Translations under genes and position numbers: made by a program
In this document: one piece after another, positions 36,874 to 44,896 of the stretch
Position numbering within the stretch: position 1 is the first letter of the stretch
Layout: each line of letters opens with the position of its first letter
The notes under the pieces: model-generated
Told to the model about the DNA's origin: nothing
Database searches by the model: none
What the model saw: only the letters and a program-made list of their open reading frames with translations
Source of the DNA: CAXMST01 sp963712765
GTDB taxonomy: Bacteria; Actinomycetota; Thermoleophilia; Solirubrobacterales; 70-9
Assembly (NCBI GenBank): GCA_963712765.1
Contig: CAVQIX010000001.1
Coordinates: 124,001 to 188,000, forward strand
Reading direction: 5' to 3'
Length of the DNA: 64,000 nt

Positions 36874-38931
36874 TTCGGCCGCCGGCGGCGACGCCGCGGC
36901 GGGCGAGGGAGCCTCCCCGGCGTCGCGAACCGGCACCCTGGTGCGGATCTGAAGCTCATCGAGGAAGCAATAGGCCCAGGCCTCGCCCGGCTCGCCGCTG
37001 GCGATCAGCGCGTGCCCGGTCTCCGCGTAGTGGGCGGAGGCGTGCTTGCCGGGAGAGGAGTCGCAGCAGCCGACGTGTCCGCAGATCAGGCAGATCCGGA
37101 GGTGGATCCAATCGTCTCCCTTTCGCAGGCAGGGCTCGCAGCCGACCGCGCTCGGCCGCACCGGTCGCGCGAGGTCGTTGTGCTCGCACCCCTCCCCGAC
37201 CGGTTCGTAGCGGACAACCCGCTGCAGATCGAGGGCGCCCTCGGCCGATGCGAGCTCGCACTGTCGCAGGACGGCACGGCCCATCTGCTGCGCGGCGGCG
37301 CTCTCGCCGCTGATCACCCGGTCCACGCCGGCGGCTGCGATCGCCTCGACATCCCCGTCGGACTCGACCCGGGCGAGGATCTCGAGGCCGGGATTGAGGC
37401 TGCGAGCGACCGAGGCGACCCGGTAGGTGGTCTCGAGCTCATCGTCGGCGACGACCAGAAGGCGCGCATCCTCGATCCCCGCCCGCTCGAGCAGGTGCGC
37501 CTTGGTGTGATCCCCCTGGATCACCTTCAGGCCCTCGGCCATCGCCTCGCGGGCGCCGCCGGGATTGAGGGTGGTGATCACGAAGTCGAGCCCCGACGAC
37601 CGCAGTGCCGGGACGGCGGCGCGGGCCGCATCGCCATAGCCCGCGAGGATCACGTGGTCGTGGAGGTCGAAGTCGGACTCAACGCCGCGGGCACGCAGCC
37701 GGCCGTCGGCAGGTGGCTCCTGCCCCGTCGGAGCCGCAGGCCCCGCGGCTCCGACGAGCCGGCGCCCGAACCCGGACAGGCTCGGGGTCGCCGCCATCAG
37801 CAGCACCGTGGTCGCGATCAGCGCCTGGGTCCCGTCGGCACCGAGGTCGCCCGGCGTCAGGCCCTCCTCGCGACCGACCTGCTCGAGCACGAAGGAGAAC
37901 TCCCCGACCTGGGCCAGCAGCAGTGCCGAGGCCCCCGCGACCGCGGCGCTGTAGCCGAGCAGGCGGACGCTCGCAGCCGTGGCGATCGTCTTGATCACGA
38001 GGACGCCGAGCGCGGCGCCGGCGACGAGCGGGATGTTGTCGACCACGAAGCCGAGGTCGAGCAGCATCCCGATCGAGACGAAGAAGGTGGCGCTGAAGAT
38101 GATCTGCAGCGGCAGGATCTCGCTCAGCGCGTGCTGGCCGAAGCGGCTCTCGTGGACGACGAGGCCGGCGAGGAAGGCGCCGAGGGCGACGCTCACGCCG
38201 GCGAGCGACGTCAGGTAGGCGGTCCCGAAGCAGATCGCGATCACCGTGATCAAGAAGATCTCGGGAGAGCAGGTCCGGGCCACGACCTCGAGCATCGGCG
38301 GCATCAGCCGCCGGGCGAAGACCAGGACCGCGACGATGATCGCGACCGCGATCCCCATCGCGGCCGCGATCTCCGCGATAGATCCGCCCGAGGTCCCGAG
38401 CGCTGGGACGAGCAGGACCATCGGGATGATCGCGAGGTCCTGGAAGAGCAGGAGACCGACGCTGGCGTTCCCATGTTCCTCGGAGACCTCGCCACGCTCG
38501 GAGAGCAGCGAGAGCACCAGCGCCGTCGAGCTGAGCGCGACCAGCAGCCCGGTGTAGATTGCCGGCCGCAGCGGCACGTCGAGGAGTGCGAGCACGACGA
38601 CGACGAGTGCGGTGGTCAGCAGCACCTGGGCCCCGCCGCCGCCGAAGATCGCCCGCCACAGGCGCGCCAGACGCTCGAGGCTGAACTCCATCCCGATCGT
38701 GAACAGGAGCAGGATCACGCCGACCTCGGCCGCGGCGTCGACGATCTCGCGGTCGGTGATGATCCCCAGCGAGTTGGGGCCGATCACGACCCCGGCGAGA
38801 AGGAACCCGACGATCGGCACCAGTCCGAGGCGGGCGCCGAGATAGGCGATCAGTGTCCCGCCGACCAGCAGCGCCGCGAGCTCGGCGAGGAACTCCGGCG
38901 TCTGGCCTGCAGCAAGCAGCACCTCAGGCAA
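36871..38931 (-). CDS. CPA2 cation:proton antiporter fused to TrkA-N and a UBP-type zinc finger
   Basis: 686 residues in three parts. Residues ~15-400 form the 12-13-helix KefB-like exchanger (LGARLGLVPIVGFLLAGVVI, GVILLLFTIGMEFSLE, LLFQDLAIIPMVLLVPAL). Residues ~430-560 form a TrkA-N/RCK nucleotide-binding domain (HVILAGYGDAARAAVPALRS, VIQGDHTKAHLLERAGIED). Residues 582-662 are a complete UBP-type zinc finger (CEHND, CEPC, ICLICGHVGCCDSS, HASAHYAETGH), which in eukaryotes binds the free C-terminus of ubiquitin. The ion is probably K+ or Na+. The TTG at 38931 overlaps the CsaA-like gene by 8 bp. Confidence 0.9.
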   Translation of the reverse strand: MPEVLLAAGQTPEFLAELAALLVGGTLIAYLGARLGLVPIVGFLLAGVVIGPNSLGIITDREIVDAAAEVGVILLLFTIGMEFSLERLARLWRAIFGGGGAQVLLTTALVVVVLALLDVPLRPAIYTGLLVALSSTALVLSLLSERGEVSEEHGNASVGLLLFQDLAIIPMVLLVPALGTSGGSIAEIAAAMGIAVAIIVAVLVFARRLMPPMLEVVARTCSPEIFLITVIAICFGTAYLTSLAGVSVALGAFLAGLVVHESRFGQHALSEILPLQIIFSATFFVSIGMLLDLGFVVDNIPLVAGAALGVLVIKTIATAASVRLLGYSAAVAGASALLLAQVGEFSFVLEQVGREEGLTPGDLGADGTQALIATTVLLMAATPSLSGFGRRLVGAAGPAAPTGQEPPADGRLRARGVESDFDLHDHVILAGYGDAARAAVPALRSSGLDFVITTLNPGGAREAMAEGLKVIQGDHTKAHLLERAGIEDARLLVVADDELETTYRVASVARSLNPGLEILARVESDGDVEAIAAAGVDRVISGESAAAQQMGRAVLRQCELASAEGALDLQRVVRYEPVGEGCEHNDLARPVRPSAVGCEPCLRKGDDWIHLRICLICGHVGCCDSSPGKHASAHYAETGHALIASGEPGEAWAYCFLDELQIRTRVPVRDAGEAPSPAAASPPAAE

Positions 38932-39271
38932 TGCGGTCTCCGGGCTCCGCCTCGCCGTCGGGACGGAGGAGGATCACGCCGTCCTCATCATTGAGCGCTC
39001 CGAGCACCAGCACCTCGCTGCGCACCGGGCCGATCTGCCTTGGTGGGAAGTTGACCACGGCGACGACCAATGAACCCTCGAGCTGCTCGCGCGAGTAGTT
39101 GGTGATCTGAGCCGAGGAGCGCCTCTCCCCGATCTCGGGACCGAAGTCGATCCGCAGCTTCCAGGCGGGCTTGCGCGCCTCCGGGAAGTCCTCGACCTTC
39201 AGCACGCGGCCGACCCGCATCTCGACCGCGGCGAACTGATCCCAATCGATCTCTGCCGGTCGGTTGGTCAT
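38924..39271 (-). CDS. csaA: CsaA-like tRNA-binding domain protein
   Basis: 115-residue OB-fold protein of the tRNA-binding domain family, as in B. subtilis CsaA and the C-terminus of MetRS. It has DQFAAVEMRVGRVLKVEDFP, RKPAWKLRIDFGPEIGERRS, SAQITNYSREQLEGSLVVAV, VNFPPRQIGPVRSEVLVLGA and the closing PDGEAEPGDRIA. CsaA is described as an export-linked chaperone that binds tRNA-like ligands. Only 27 bp separate its start from the divergent P450 start. Confidence 0.9.
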   Translation of the reverse strand: MTNRPAEIDWDQFAAVEMRVGRVLKVEDFPEARKPAWKLRIDFGPEIGERRSSAQITNYSREQLEGSLVVAVVNFPPRQIGPVRSEVLVLGALNDEDGVILLRPDGEAEPGDRIA

Positions 39272-39292
39272 CTGTCTTCAAGCTACTACGCT
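39264..39292 (+). promoter_or_regulatory. P450 promoter, TTGGTC-17 nt-TACGCT
   Basis: TTGGTC (39264-39269) and TACGCT (39287-39292) have the ideal 17-nt spacing. The ATG is 6 nt after the -10, so the transcript would be leaderless. The -35 lies inside the first codons of the divergent CsaA-like gene. Confidence 0.5.
39280..39285 (-). promoter_or_regulatory. -10-like box TAGCTT for the CsaA/antiporter pair
   Basis: On the minus strand, 8 nt before the ATG at 39271. It abuts the P450 promoter on the other strand. Confidence 0.35.
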
Positions 39293-39298
39293 GAAACC

Positions 39299-40648
39299 AT
39301 GAGCCCAGCCCAGCTCCCCCCCGGTCCGCGACAGCCTCCGGCCGCGCAGATCCTCAACTGGCTGTTCCGGCCGATCGAGTTCCTCGACTCCTGCCGGGAG
39401 CGATACGGGGACAGCTTCAGCATCTCCTTCCCCGGCTTCGGAACGCCGATGGTGATCGTCTCCCGCCCCGACCATGTGGCCGAGCTGTTCAAGGAGCGCA
39501 GCAACGGCCTGCCGCCGGGTCGATCGCTGGCGCTGGAGCCGATCCTCGGGCCCCGTTCGATCCTCCTGCTCGAGGGCGCCGAGCACCTCGCCCGCCGCAA
39601 GCTGATGCTGCCCCCCTTCCACGGTGAGCGGATGCGCGCCTACGAGGAGCAGATCGAGGCGATCGTCACCGCCGAGATCGATAGCTGGCAGCCGGGGACG
39701 AGCTTCGCGGTCCACCCGCGGATGCAGGCGATCACGCTCGAGGCGATCCTCAATGCGGTCTTCGGCGTCAGCGACGAGGCGCGACGCGCCAAGCTGCGCC
39801 CGCTGCTCGGCAACCTGCTCGATCAGACGGCCGGCCCCTCATTGCAGATCAAGTTCCTGCTCTCGCGGCGCATCCGGCAGATGAACGACCCGCTCGCCGA
39901 GCTGCGCGACTCGCTGAGCGAGGCCGATCGGCTGCTGGCGCTCGAGGCGAAGGAGCGGCGCGCCGATCCCGAGCTCGAGCAGCGGACCGACATCCTCTCG
40001 CTGCTGGTCGCGGCGCGATTCGAGGACGGTGAGCCGATGAGCGACTCCGAGCTTCGCGACCAGCTGATGACGCTGCTGGTCGCCGGCCACGAGACTACGG
40101 CGACGGCTCTGGCCTGGGCATTCGATCTGCTGATGCGGAACCCGAGCGCGCTCGAGAACCTCCGCGCCGAGATCCGCTCCGGGGATGGAGACGCCTATCT
40201 GCGGGCGACGATCTCGGAGGTCCTGCGGCTGCGGCCGGTGGTCCCGCTGGCCGGGCGTCGGCTCGCGGTACCGATGCGAGTCGGCGCCCACGAGCTCCCG
40301 CCCGGGACCGATGTTGCGCCCGCGATCTGGCTCACCCACACTGACGCCGAGACCTATCCGGACCCACTCGCCTTCCGGCCCGAGCGCTTCCTCGACGCGA
40401 CGCCGGAGACGTATTCGTGGATCCCCTTCGGCGGCGGCGTCCGTCGCTGTCTCGGCGCCGCCTTCGCCGAGTTCGAGATGCGGATCGTCCTCCGCGAGGT
40501 GATCGGCCGCTGCGAGATCGAGCCGACCCGCTCGGCGCCCGAGAGAATCAAGCGCCGAAACGTCACCTTCTCCCCCAAACACGGGACCCCGATCCGGATA
40601 GTCTCGCGCGGACGGGCCCTGGCGCAGCGGCCCACGCCAGTGGCCTGA
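39299..40648 (+). CDS. cytochrome P450
   Basis: 449-residue soluble heme monooxygenase. The N-terminus is proline-rich (LPPGPRQPPAAQILNWLF). The I-helix has AGHETTATALAWAFD. The K-helix ExxR is EVLRLRPVVPLAGR. The heme loop FGGGVRRCLGAAFAEFEM provides the Cys thiolate. No membrane anchor is evident. The overall pattern is like CYP families acting on fatty acids or terpenoids. No dedicated ferredoxin or reductase gene is adjacent. An SDR gene follows 46 nt later with AAGGAG upstream and may process the hydroxylated product. Confidence 0.95.
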   Translation: MSPAQLPPGPRQPPAAQILNWLFRPIEFLDSCRERYGDSFSISFPGFGTPMVIVSRPDHVAELFKERSNGLPPGRSLALEPILGPRSILLLEGAEHLARRKLMLPPFHGERMRAYEEQIEAIVTAEIDSWQPGTSFAVHPRMQAITLEAILNAVFGVSDEARRAKLRPLLGNLLDQTAGPSLQIKFLLSRRIRQMNDPLAELRDSLSEADRLLALEAKERRADPELEQRTDILSLLVAARFEDGEPMSDSELRDQLMTLLVAGHETTATALAWAFDLLMRNPSALENLRAEIRSGDGDAYLRATISEVLRLRPVVPLAGRRLAVPMRVGAHELPPGTDVAPAIWLTHTDAETYPDPLAFRPERFLDATPETYSWIPFGGGVRRCLGAAFAEFEMRIVLREVIGRCEIEPTRSAPERIKRRNVTFSPKHGTPIRIVSRGRALAQRPTPVA

Positions 40649-40694
40649 GGCAGACAGCCCATGGCCTGAGGACCAACGACCAAGGAGACCCACC

Positions 40695-41540
40695 GTGCCC
40701 GATCCCAAGGCAATCCTGATCACCGGCTGCTCGACCGGAATCGGGCGGGAGGCCGCTCGTCACCTCGCCTCGAAGGGGATGCGCGTCTACGCGACCGCAC
40801 GCAACCCCGAGAGCATCGCCGACCTCGCCGAGGCCGGTTGCGAGACCCTGGCGCTAGACGTCACCGACGAGGCCTCGATGGCAGCCGCGGTCGCCGAGGT
40901 CGAGCGGGCCGAGGGCCTGGTCTGGGGCCTCGTCAACAACGCCGGCTACAGCCAGTCCGGCGCCGTCGAGAGCGTCCCGCTGGACTCGATCCGCAAGCAG
41001 TTCGAGACCAACGTCTTCGGCCTGATCCGGATGTGCCAGCTCTGCCTGCCGGGGATGCGCGAGGCCGGCTCCGGACGGATCGTCAACATCGGCTCGATGG
41101 GCGGCAAGCTCACCTTCCCCGGGGGCGGCGTCTACCACGCAACCAAGCATGCAGTCGAGGCGATCTCCGATGCGATGAGGTTCGAGGTCAAGGGTTTCGG
41201 GGTCGAGGTCGTGTTGATCGAGCCCGGCCTGATCACCACCGAGTTCGGCAGCACAGCCGGCGAGTCGCTCGAGCAGACCGGCGAGGGCCCCTACGACTCC
41301 TTCAACGCCGCGGTCGGCAAGGCGACCGAGGAGGCCTACGAGGGCCCGATCGGCAGGCTCGGCGGCGGGCCGGACTCCGTAGCAAGCAAGATCGAGACGG
41401 CGCTGACCACCGGCAATCCCAGACCCCGCTACAAGGTGACCGCCTCCGCCCACCTGATCATGGGCCAGAGGCGACTGCTCAGCGACCGGATGTGGGACCG
41501 CTTCGTCGGCTCGCAGTTCCCGAGTCCCGGCGAGGGTTGA
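40695..41540 (+). CDS. SDR family oxidoreductase
   Basis: Short-chain dehydrogenase/reductase, 281 residues. The nucleotide loop is ILITGCSTGIGREAARHLA. Strand 2 ends in ATARN, with a basic residue suggesting NADP(H). The VNNAGYSQSG motif, Ser in VNIGSMGG and YHATKHA (YxxxK) form the active site. The C-terminal extension and the PGLITTEFG segment match the classical subgroup that includes retinol/17-beta-hydroxysteroid dehydrogenase-like proteins. The GTG at 40695 is preceded by AAGGAG at good spacing. Probably co-transcribed with the P450. Confidence 0.92.
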   Translation: MPDPKAILITGCSTGIGREAARHLASKGMRVYATARNPESIADLAEAGCETLALDVTDEASMAAAVAEVERAEGLVWGLVNNAGYSQSGAVESVPLDSIRKQFETNVFGLIRMCQLCLPGMREAGSGRIVNIGSMGGKLTFPGGGVYHATKHAVEAISDAMRFEVKGFGVEVVLIEPGLITTEFGSTAGESLEQTGEGPYDSFNAAVGKATEEAYEGPIGRLGGGPDSVASKIETALTTGNPRPRYKVTASAHLIMGQRRLLSDRMWDRFVGSQFPSPGEG

Positions 41541-41636
41541 ACTCCGGCCACGCCGCCAGCTTCGGCGGGCGACGGCCGCGCCGCCCCCGCGCTGAGTCGG
41601 GCGAGGGGCTCGACCGGCTGCAAGGATCCGCCCCCG

Positions 41637-42551
41637 ATGCTGATCGACCTCCTGATCATCGCCGTCTCGCTCGCCGTCCTGGCCGTGGCCGCGGACCGCT
41701 TCGTCACCGCCGCGAGCTCGATCGCGACCACGCTTGGGGCGAGCGTGATGTTCGTCGGCATCGTCCTCGCAGGGATCGGGACCAGCCTCCCCGACTGGCT
41801 CGTCTCCGCGCTCGCGGCTGCTGACGGCCAGGACGGACTCGCGGTCGGCAACTTCGTCGGCTCGAACACGATCAACATCGGACTTGCGCTAGGGCTGGCG
41901 GCGGTGGTCACCCCGATACTCGTCAGCGAGTCCGTCCTGCGCAGGGAGGCCGCGATCTCGATCGCCGCAGTGCTCGCGAGCGCCGTGATGCTCGTGGTCG
42001 GGCTCGGCCCGGTCGGCGGTGTGGCACTACTGCTCGCGTTGCCGCTCGCGCTGTGGGCCCTGCGCCCCAGCGACCCGCCGCCGCGGGATCCCGCCCTCGT
42101 CACCGGAAGCCTGCCGCGCGAGTCGCTGATCGTCGCGCTCACCCTGATCGCACTGGTGGGCGGGTCGCGCCTGCTGGTCGATTCCGCCTCCGACATCGCC
42201 CTCGAGCTCGGAGTCTCGGAGGCCTTCATCGGCCTCTCTCTGGTCGCGATCGGGACCTCGCTGCCGGAGATCGTGGTCGGGGTACGCTCCGCGATGCGCG
42301 ACGAGACGGACCTGCTGATCGGCAACGTCTTCGGCAGCAACCTGTTCAACAGCCTCGGGCTCGCCGGGTCGGTGGCGCTGATCACGCCCAATCCGCCTCT
42401 CGACACGAGCGGGCTCGGCGGCGCGATCGTGCTGATGGTGATCTTCGTCGTGGCCGCTGGGGCCCTGCTCGCGACCGGCCGCCGCCTCGAACGCTGGGAG
42501 GGCGTGGCGCTGGTGGTCGCCTACTGCATCACCCTGCCACTGTTCGCCTGA
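41637..42551 (+). CDS. calcium/sodium:cation antiporter (CaCA, YrbG-like)
   Basis: 304 residues, about ten helices in two inverted halves. The second alpha repeat is canonical: LVAIGTSLPEIVVGVRSAM, GNVFGSNLFNSLGLAG. The first reads LAGIGTSLPDWLVSALAAAD, GNFVGSNTINIGLALG, so the usual ion-binding Glu of the first repeat is Asp. It expels Ca2+ or another cation against Na+ or H+ across the cytoplasmic membrane. The ATG at 41637 begins directly in helix 1. It is convergent with the ABC1 kinase gene. Confidence 0.9.
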   Translation: MLIDLLIIAVSLAVLAVAADRFVTAASSIATTLGASVMFVGIVLAGIGTSLPDWLVSALAAADGQDGLAVGNFVGSNTINIGLALGLAAVVTPILVSESVLRREAAISIAAVLASAVMLVVGLGPVGGVALLLALPLALWALRPSDPPPRDPALVTGSLPRESLIVALTLIALVGGSRLLVDSASDIALELGVSEAFIGLSLVAIGTSLPEIVVGVRSAMRDETDLLIGNVFGSNLFNSLGLAGSVALITPNPPLDTSGLGGAIVLMVIFVVAAGALLATGRRLERWEGVALVVAYCITLPLFA

Positions 42552-42579
42552 GCGGCTCGCACACTCCGCGAATCCGCGA

Positions 42580-44034
42580 TCAGGCCCCGAGGTCGAACTC
42601 GGCCTCGACCTGACCGAGCTCGGTGGCCGGATCGGCGTCGGCCGTGTACTCGGCGCTGATCCGCTGCCAATCGGCCCCCGCTCCCAGGTCGGAGAGAACG
42701 ATCAGGATCAGGCCCTCCTGGCGCCGCAGCAGCAGCGACGCCGGTGGCATCGTCTGGCGCTTCATCGCCTCGTAGTGGGGGCTGCGTGGCGAGCCGCCCT
42801 GCTCGAGCAGCTCGCGGGCGTACTCGGGTGAGAGCCTGAGGAAGCCCGGCTCGAACAACCACGCACCGCCCGTTCGGACCTGGTCCAGCAGGTCGTGGGG
42901 CTCGAAGTCCTCGGGCTCCGGCAGGTACCCGAGGGTGGACATCAGCTCGTGCACGCACTCCGCATCCTCACCGGCGATCGCGCGCGCCAGGGAACGCTCC
43001 AGCTGCAGGTGCTCGTTCGGCACCCGCCGCAGAAGGCCAAAATCGAGAAAGCCGACCCTCCCGCCCTCCAGCAGCAGGTAGTTGCCCGGATGGGGGTCGC
43101 CGAGGACGATCCCGGTCCGCTCCCGGGTCGAGAGGAAGAAGCGGAAGACGGCCTCGCCGAAGCGGTCGCGGGTCGGCTCGTCGAGGCCCTTGACCTCGTC
43201 GAAGCGCTTGCCTTCGAGCAGCTCGGTGACGAGGACCCGGCGACTGCTCACCGACGTGTAGACCTTCGGGATCACCGCGAAGGGGTGGCCGTGATAGGCG
43301 CGCTCGAGGGTGCGGTGGTTCTGAGCCTCGAGCTCGTAGTCCAGCTCCTCGGTGATCCGCTCGCGGATCTCGCCCCCGACCGCGCGGACGTCGAGGCCCG
43401 GCGCCATCCGCTTGACGAGGCGCAGGATCAGATGGAGATTGCGAAGGTCGATCTCGACGGCCTCGGCGACTCCCGGGTACTGGACCTTGACCGCGACCTC
43501 CTCGCCCTCGTGCGTCGTCGCCCGGTGCACCTGTCCGATCGAGGCGGCCGCGAACGCCTCCTCATCGAAGCTCGCGAAGTGGTCGGATACCCGTCCGCCG
43601 AGGTCCTCCTCGATCACCGCGCGGATGTCCTCGTAGCCGAACTTCGGCGCGTTGTCCCGGAGCTCAGCGAGCGCGGCCCGGAACTCCGCCTGTCCCTCCT
43701 CGGAGAGGCCGGGCAGCTCCACCGTCGAGAGGACCTGGCCGATCTTCATCGCCGCGCCCTTCATCTGGCCGAGCTGGCGGGCGAGCTGGGTCGCGATCGA
43801 GGCGACGCGCTCATCTGTCTTTCGCTGCTTGGCCTCCTCGTCGCGGGTCAGATTGGCAAGCCGGGTGCCTGCCCAGCGGAGCCCCTGCCCGGCGACGAGG
43901 CCCCCGACGCCCGCGGTGCGACCGATCCGGGAGGTCCGGATCTGCGGGGCGGCCTCGCTCACGGCGGGATCCTCCGCCTCGCCGGCGTCCTCGGCGGCCC
44001 CGGGCTGCTCGACGGCCTCGGACTCCTCGGCCAC
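42580..44034 (-). CDS. ABC1/AarF (UbiB-like) atypical kinase
   Basis: 484-residue protein of the ABC1 kinase family, linked to quinone or lipid metabolism. The family-specific KxGQ motif is in QMKGAAMKIGQVLSTVE. The ATP-binding lysine is in EEVAVKVQYPGVAEAV. The catalytic loop is GDPHPGNYLL, and FLDFGLLRRV is the DFG equivalent. The N-terminal ~40 residues are Glu/Ala-rich and low complexity. The usual alanine-rich loop is replaced by AAAS. It starts 2 nt after the MpaB-type gene stop, so the two are co-transcribed. Confidence 0.9.
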   Translation of the reverse strand: MAEESEAVEQPGAAEDAGEAEDPAVSEAAPQIRTSRIGRTAGVGGLVAGQGLRWAGTRLANLTRDEEAKQRKTDERVASIATQLARQLGQMKGAAMKIGQVLSTVELPGLSEEGQAEFRAALAELRDNAPKFGYEDIRAVIEEDLGGRVSDHFASFDEEAFAAASIGQVHRATTHEGEEVAVKVQYPGVAEAVEIDLRNLHLILRLVKRMAPGLDVRAVGGEIRERITEELDYELEAQNHRTLERAYHGHPFAVIPKVYTSVSSRRVLVTELLEGKRFDEVKGLDEPTRDRFGEAVFRFFLSTRERTGIVLGDPHPGNYLLLEGGRVGFLDFGLLRRVPNEHLQLERSLARAIAGEDAECVHELMSTLGYLPEPEDFEPHDLLDQVRTGGAWLFEPGFLRLSPEYARELLEQGGSPRSPHYEAMKRQTMPPASLLLRRQEGLILIVLSDLGAGADWQRISAEYTADADPATELGQVEAEFDLGA

Positions 44035-44036
44035 GC

Positions 44037-44846
44037 TCAGGCCTCTCGCGCGGCGGGGATCAGGCGCCAGTCCCGGGGCATGAGCGGCACGACGATCCGC
44101 TTCAGGTACTCGGCGGTCGCACGCACGGTGAGCCCGCGGATCGGTGCCGGCGGGATCGGCGGAAAGCCGTACTCGCCGCGAATCGGCTCGGGCATCAGGT
44201 CAATCGTGATGTAGTTGACCGCCTCGACCAGCGGCCGCATCTGCACCGGGACCGGGGGACGGAAGACGATCTCGAGCGCGGTGGTCCGCGCCCAGTCGGT
44301 GACGTGCAGGCGGCCGGAGTCGTACATCAGCGTGCGGTAGTCGTCGAGCTCGGCGATGTCGGCCGGCATCTCGTCGGGGGCGAGGCCGAAGAGCTCGCCG
44401 ACGATGCGGAAGTCCGCCCAGTAGCGCTCCTTCTCGGCGGCGCTCATGTCGCCGACGAAGCGCTCGTAGACGACGATCCCCGAGTCGACCAGGGAGAACA
44501 GCACCCACATCAGCAGCTCAGGGTCGTCGGCGGCGTAGGGCGTGCCCGCGGGAAAGATCCCGGCGTCACGCTCGAGCTTGCCGTTGACGCGCTTGTGCAT
44601 CGCCCGCACCCGCCGCGTCATCCTGTCGGCCTCCTCGCGGGAGCCGAAGCCGATCGCGGTCATCACCTCGGCCGTCCGCTCGAGACGCTCATAGGGCTCT
44701 TCGAGGCTGCCGGTATGGGCGAGGAGGCCCTCGACCGCGAGCGGATGAGCCGCCTGCATCAGCAGGGCGCGAGGTCCGCTGAGCATCAGCATCCGCTCGC
44801 CCTGGACGCGACGGAGCATCGATTCTTGGCCGAAGTAGGAGTCCAT
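44037..44846 (-). CDS. oxygenase MpaB family protein (DUF2236)
   Basis: 269 residues of the all-helical MpaB/LcpA-like (DUF2236) family, some members of which bind heme and cleave C-C double bonds. Conserved segments are GPRALLMQAAHPLAVEGLLA near the N-terminus, RRVRAMHKRVNG and DPELLMWVLFSLVDSGIVVY. His residues in the first and third segments are candidate heme or metal ligands. The reaction is unknown. An ABC1 kinase follows immediately, a common genomic companion for lipid or isoprenoid functions, though this is inference. Confidence 0.85.
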   Translation of the reverse strand: MDSYFGQESMLRRVQGERMLMLSGPRALLMQAAHPLAVEGLLAHTGSLEEPYERLERTAEVMTAIGFGSREEADRMTRRVRAMHKRVNGKLERDAGIFPAGTPYAADDPELLMWVLFSLVDSGIVVYERFVGDMSAAEKERYWADFRIVGELFGLAPDEMPADIAELDDYRTLMYDSGRLHVTDWARTTALEIVFRPPVPVQMRPLVEAVNYITIDLMPEPIRGEYGFPPIPPAPIRGLTVRATAEYLKRIVVPLMPRDWRLIPAAREA

Positions 44847-44896
44847 GGGGTTCTAGCCTCCCTCCCACGGGCTCGACAGAGGCTACCGAGTCGTTT

